From Tolypothrix sp. PCC 7712 (lineage in GTDB: Bacteria; Cyanobacteriota; Cyanobacteriia; Cyanobacteriales; Nostocaceae), in assembly GCF_025860405.1 (NCBI RefSeq), contig NZ_CP063785.1:8247390-8311389 (forward strand): a DNA stretch of 64,000 nt, in the 5' to 3' direction. Of this stretch, positions 63,372 to 64,000 are shown in pieces; position 1 is the stretch's first letter; every line of letters starts with the position of its first letter. A program made the position numbers and the translations under genes. Under the pieces are notes generated by a model. That model ran no database searches. It was given only the letters and a program-made list of their open reading frames with translations, and was not told where the DNA came from.

Positions 63372-64000
63372 ATGACTACAATCGAGTACCAAAATTTAAC
63401 TAATCTAGAGGATTTACACAAGGTTTCTCAGCCAGAGTTGGGACTAGTTTGCATTACTGTTGGTCAGCAAGTGCGCTTTCGGACAATCACGCGCACTCGC
63501 TATTTAAAGCTAGATTTAGAACAGAAAGCTAGCGTTTTGCGAGAATTGTATTTGCATAACTTGCAACGCTTAAATGATGCGCTATCTTTTTGTCAGCAGC
63601 ACCAGATTCGGCTATATCGGATATCCTCGGCTTTGTTTCCCCTCAGTGATATGGAAGATGAGATTGGGGCAAATATCCTAGAGGAAATGAGTGCTGATTT
63701 AGCGAAAATTGGTGAGAAATCCCAGTCTTTAGGGATCAGAATGGTGTTGCATCCCGATCAATTTGTGGTGCTGAGTTCTGATTCTCCTGAAGTATTACAA
63801 ACCAGCATCAAAATTTTAGAACGACACGCCCGCACTTTTGACTTGTTGGGTCTACCGCGATCGCCTTGGTCTTTAATGAATATTCATGGCGGTAAATCTC
63901 AACGGACTGCACAACTAGTAAAGGTAATTGCGGATTTACCGGAAGCGATTAAAAGCCGCTTGACTTTTGAAAATGACGAATACGCCTATAGTGGTAGTGA
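63372..64000 (+). CDS. uvsE: UV damage endonuclease UvsE/UvdE, 5' part
   Basis: The window ends inside this gene, so only about 209 residues are visible. The TIM-barrel UV endonuclease features are LGLVCITVGQQVRFRTITRT, YRISSALFPLSDMEDE, IRMVLHPDQFVVLSSDSPEV, and the metal-site segments MNIHGGKSQRT and LTFENDEYAY. These enzymes nick DNA 5' to UV photoproducts. ATG 63372 is used; no strong ribosome-binding site is visible. It is on the same strand as the SbcD-like gene, 250 bases downstream, which may reflect a loosely shared DNA-repair context. Confidence 0.92.
   Translation, partial: MTTIEYQNLTNLEDLHKVSQPELGLVCITVGQQVRFRTITRTRYLKLDLEQKASVLRELYLHNLQRLNDALSFCQQHQIRLYRISSALFPLSDMEDEIGANILEEMSADLAKIGEKSQSLGIRMVLHPDQFVVLSSDSPEVLQTSIKILERHARTFDLLGLPRSPWSLMNIHGGKSQRTAQLVKVIADLPEAIKSRLTFENDEYAYSGS

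Overview
The window looks like chromosomal DNA of a filamentous, Nostoc/Anabaena-type cyanobacterium. The octamer GCGATCGC (HIP1) recurs through many genes. Intergenic regions carry short tandem heptamer repeats of the STRR kind. The proteins (a DICT-type kinase, a PsiE-like protein, a cyanobacterial MMADHC-like protein) fit that group. This assignment rests on pattern recognition, not on a database search.

Layout. 1-10.5 kb is ordinary chromosome: an adenylate-forming ligase of the phenylacetate-CoA ligase family (minus strand), a glutaredoxin-like protein, MurE, two convergent and unusual histidine kinases, a BON-domain lipoprotein, a PsiE-like membrane protein and an MMADHC-like protein. 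10.5-61.7 kb is one very large surface-polysaccharide locus. It opens with a Wzc-type tyrosine autokinase (minus strand), then a repeat-rich stretch with two small conserved-looking genes and a MITE-like element. About 40 nearly contiguous plus-strand genes follow from 17.9 kb, many overlapping by 1-4 bases. 61.9-64 kb returns to housekeeping functions: an SbcD-like nuclease and the 5' part of a UvsE-type UV endonuclease, cut by the window end.

How the locus works together. Sugar supply or modification: a GDP-mannose 4,6-dehydratase-like enzyme, a DegT-type aminotransferase, two CDP-paratose-2-epimerase-like enzymes, an AsnB-type amidotransferase, and an ATP-grasp ligase fused to a HAD domain. 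Assembly: about seventeen glycosyltransferases of GT2, GT4, GT8 and unclassified types. Decoration: six SAM methyltransferases (two FkbM, one TylF-like) and several acyltransferases. Lipid-linked steps: a UbiA-family prenyltransferase, and a GtrA-GT2 fusion beside a multi-spanning membrane protein. Export and polymerisation: two complete Wzm/Wzt-type ABC exporters 32 kb apart, each ATPase with a cargo-binding-like C-terminal domain, plus one Wzy-like polymerase and the Wzc kinase. I saw no Wzx flippase, no initiating phosphoglycosyltransferase and no Wza within the window.

The most unusual points are: the ATP-grasp-HAD fusion with its methyltransferase/aminotransferase neighbours; a convergent kinase pair in which one member has lost its phospho-accepting histidine and the other its ATP-binding glycine boxes; an epimerase with Phe in place of the SDR catalytic Tyr; a HIP1-poor stretch from about 19.3 to 35.5 kb; a four-copy 62-bp repeat; a 183-bp element with perfect terminal inverted repeats; and several gene remnants, including a decayed WcaF-type acetyltransferase start.
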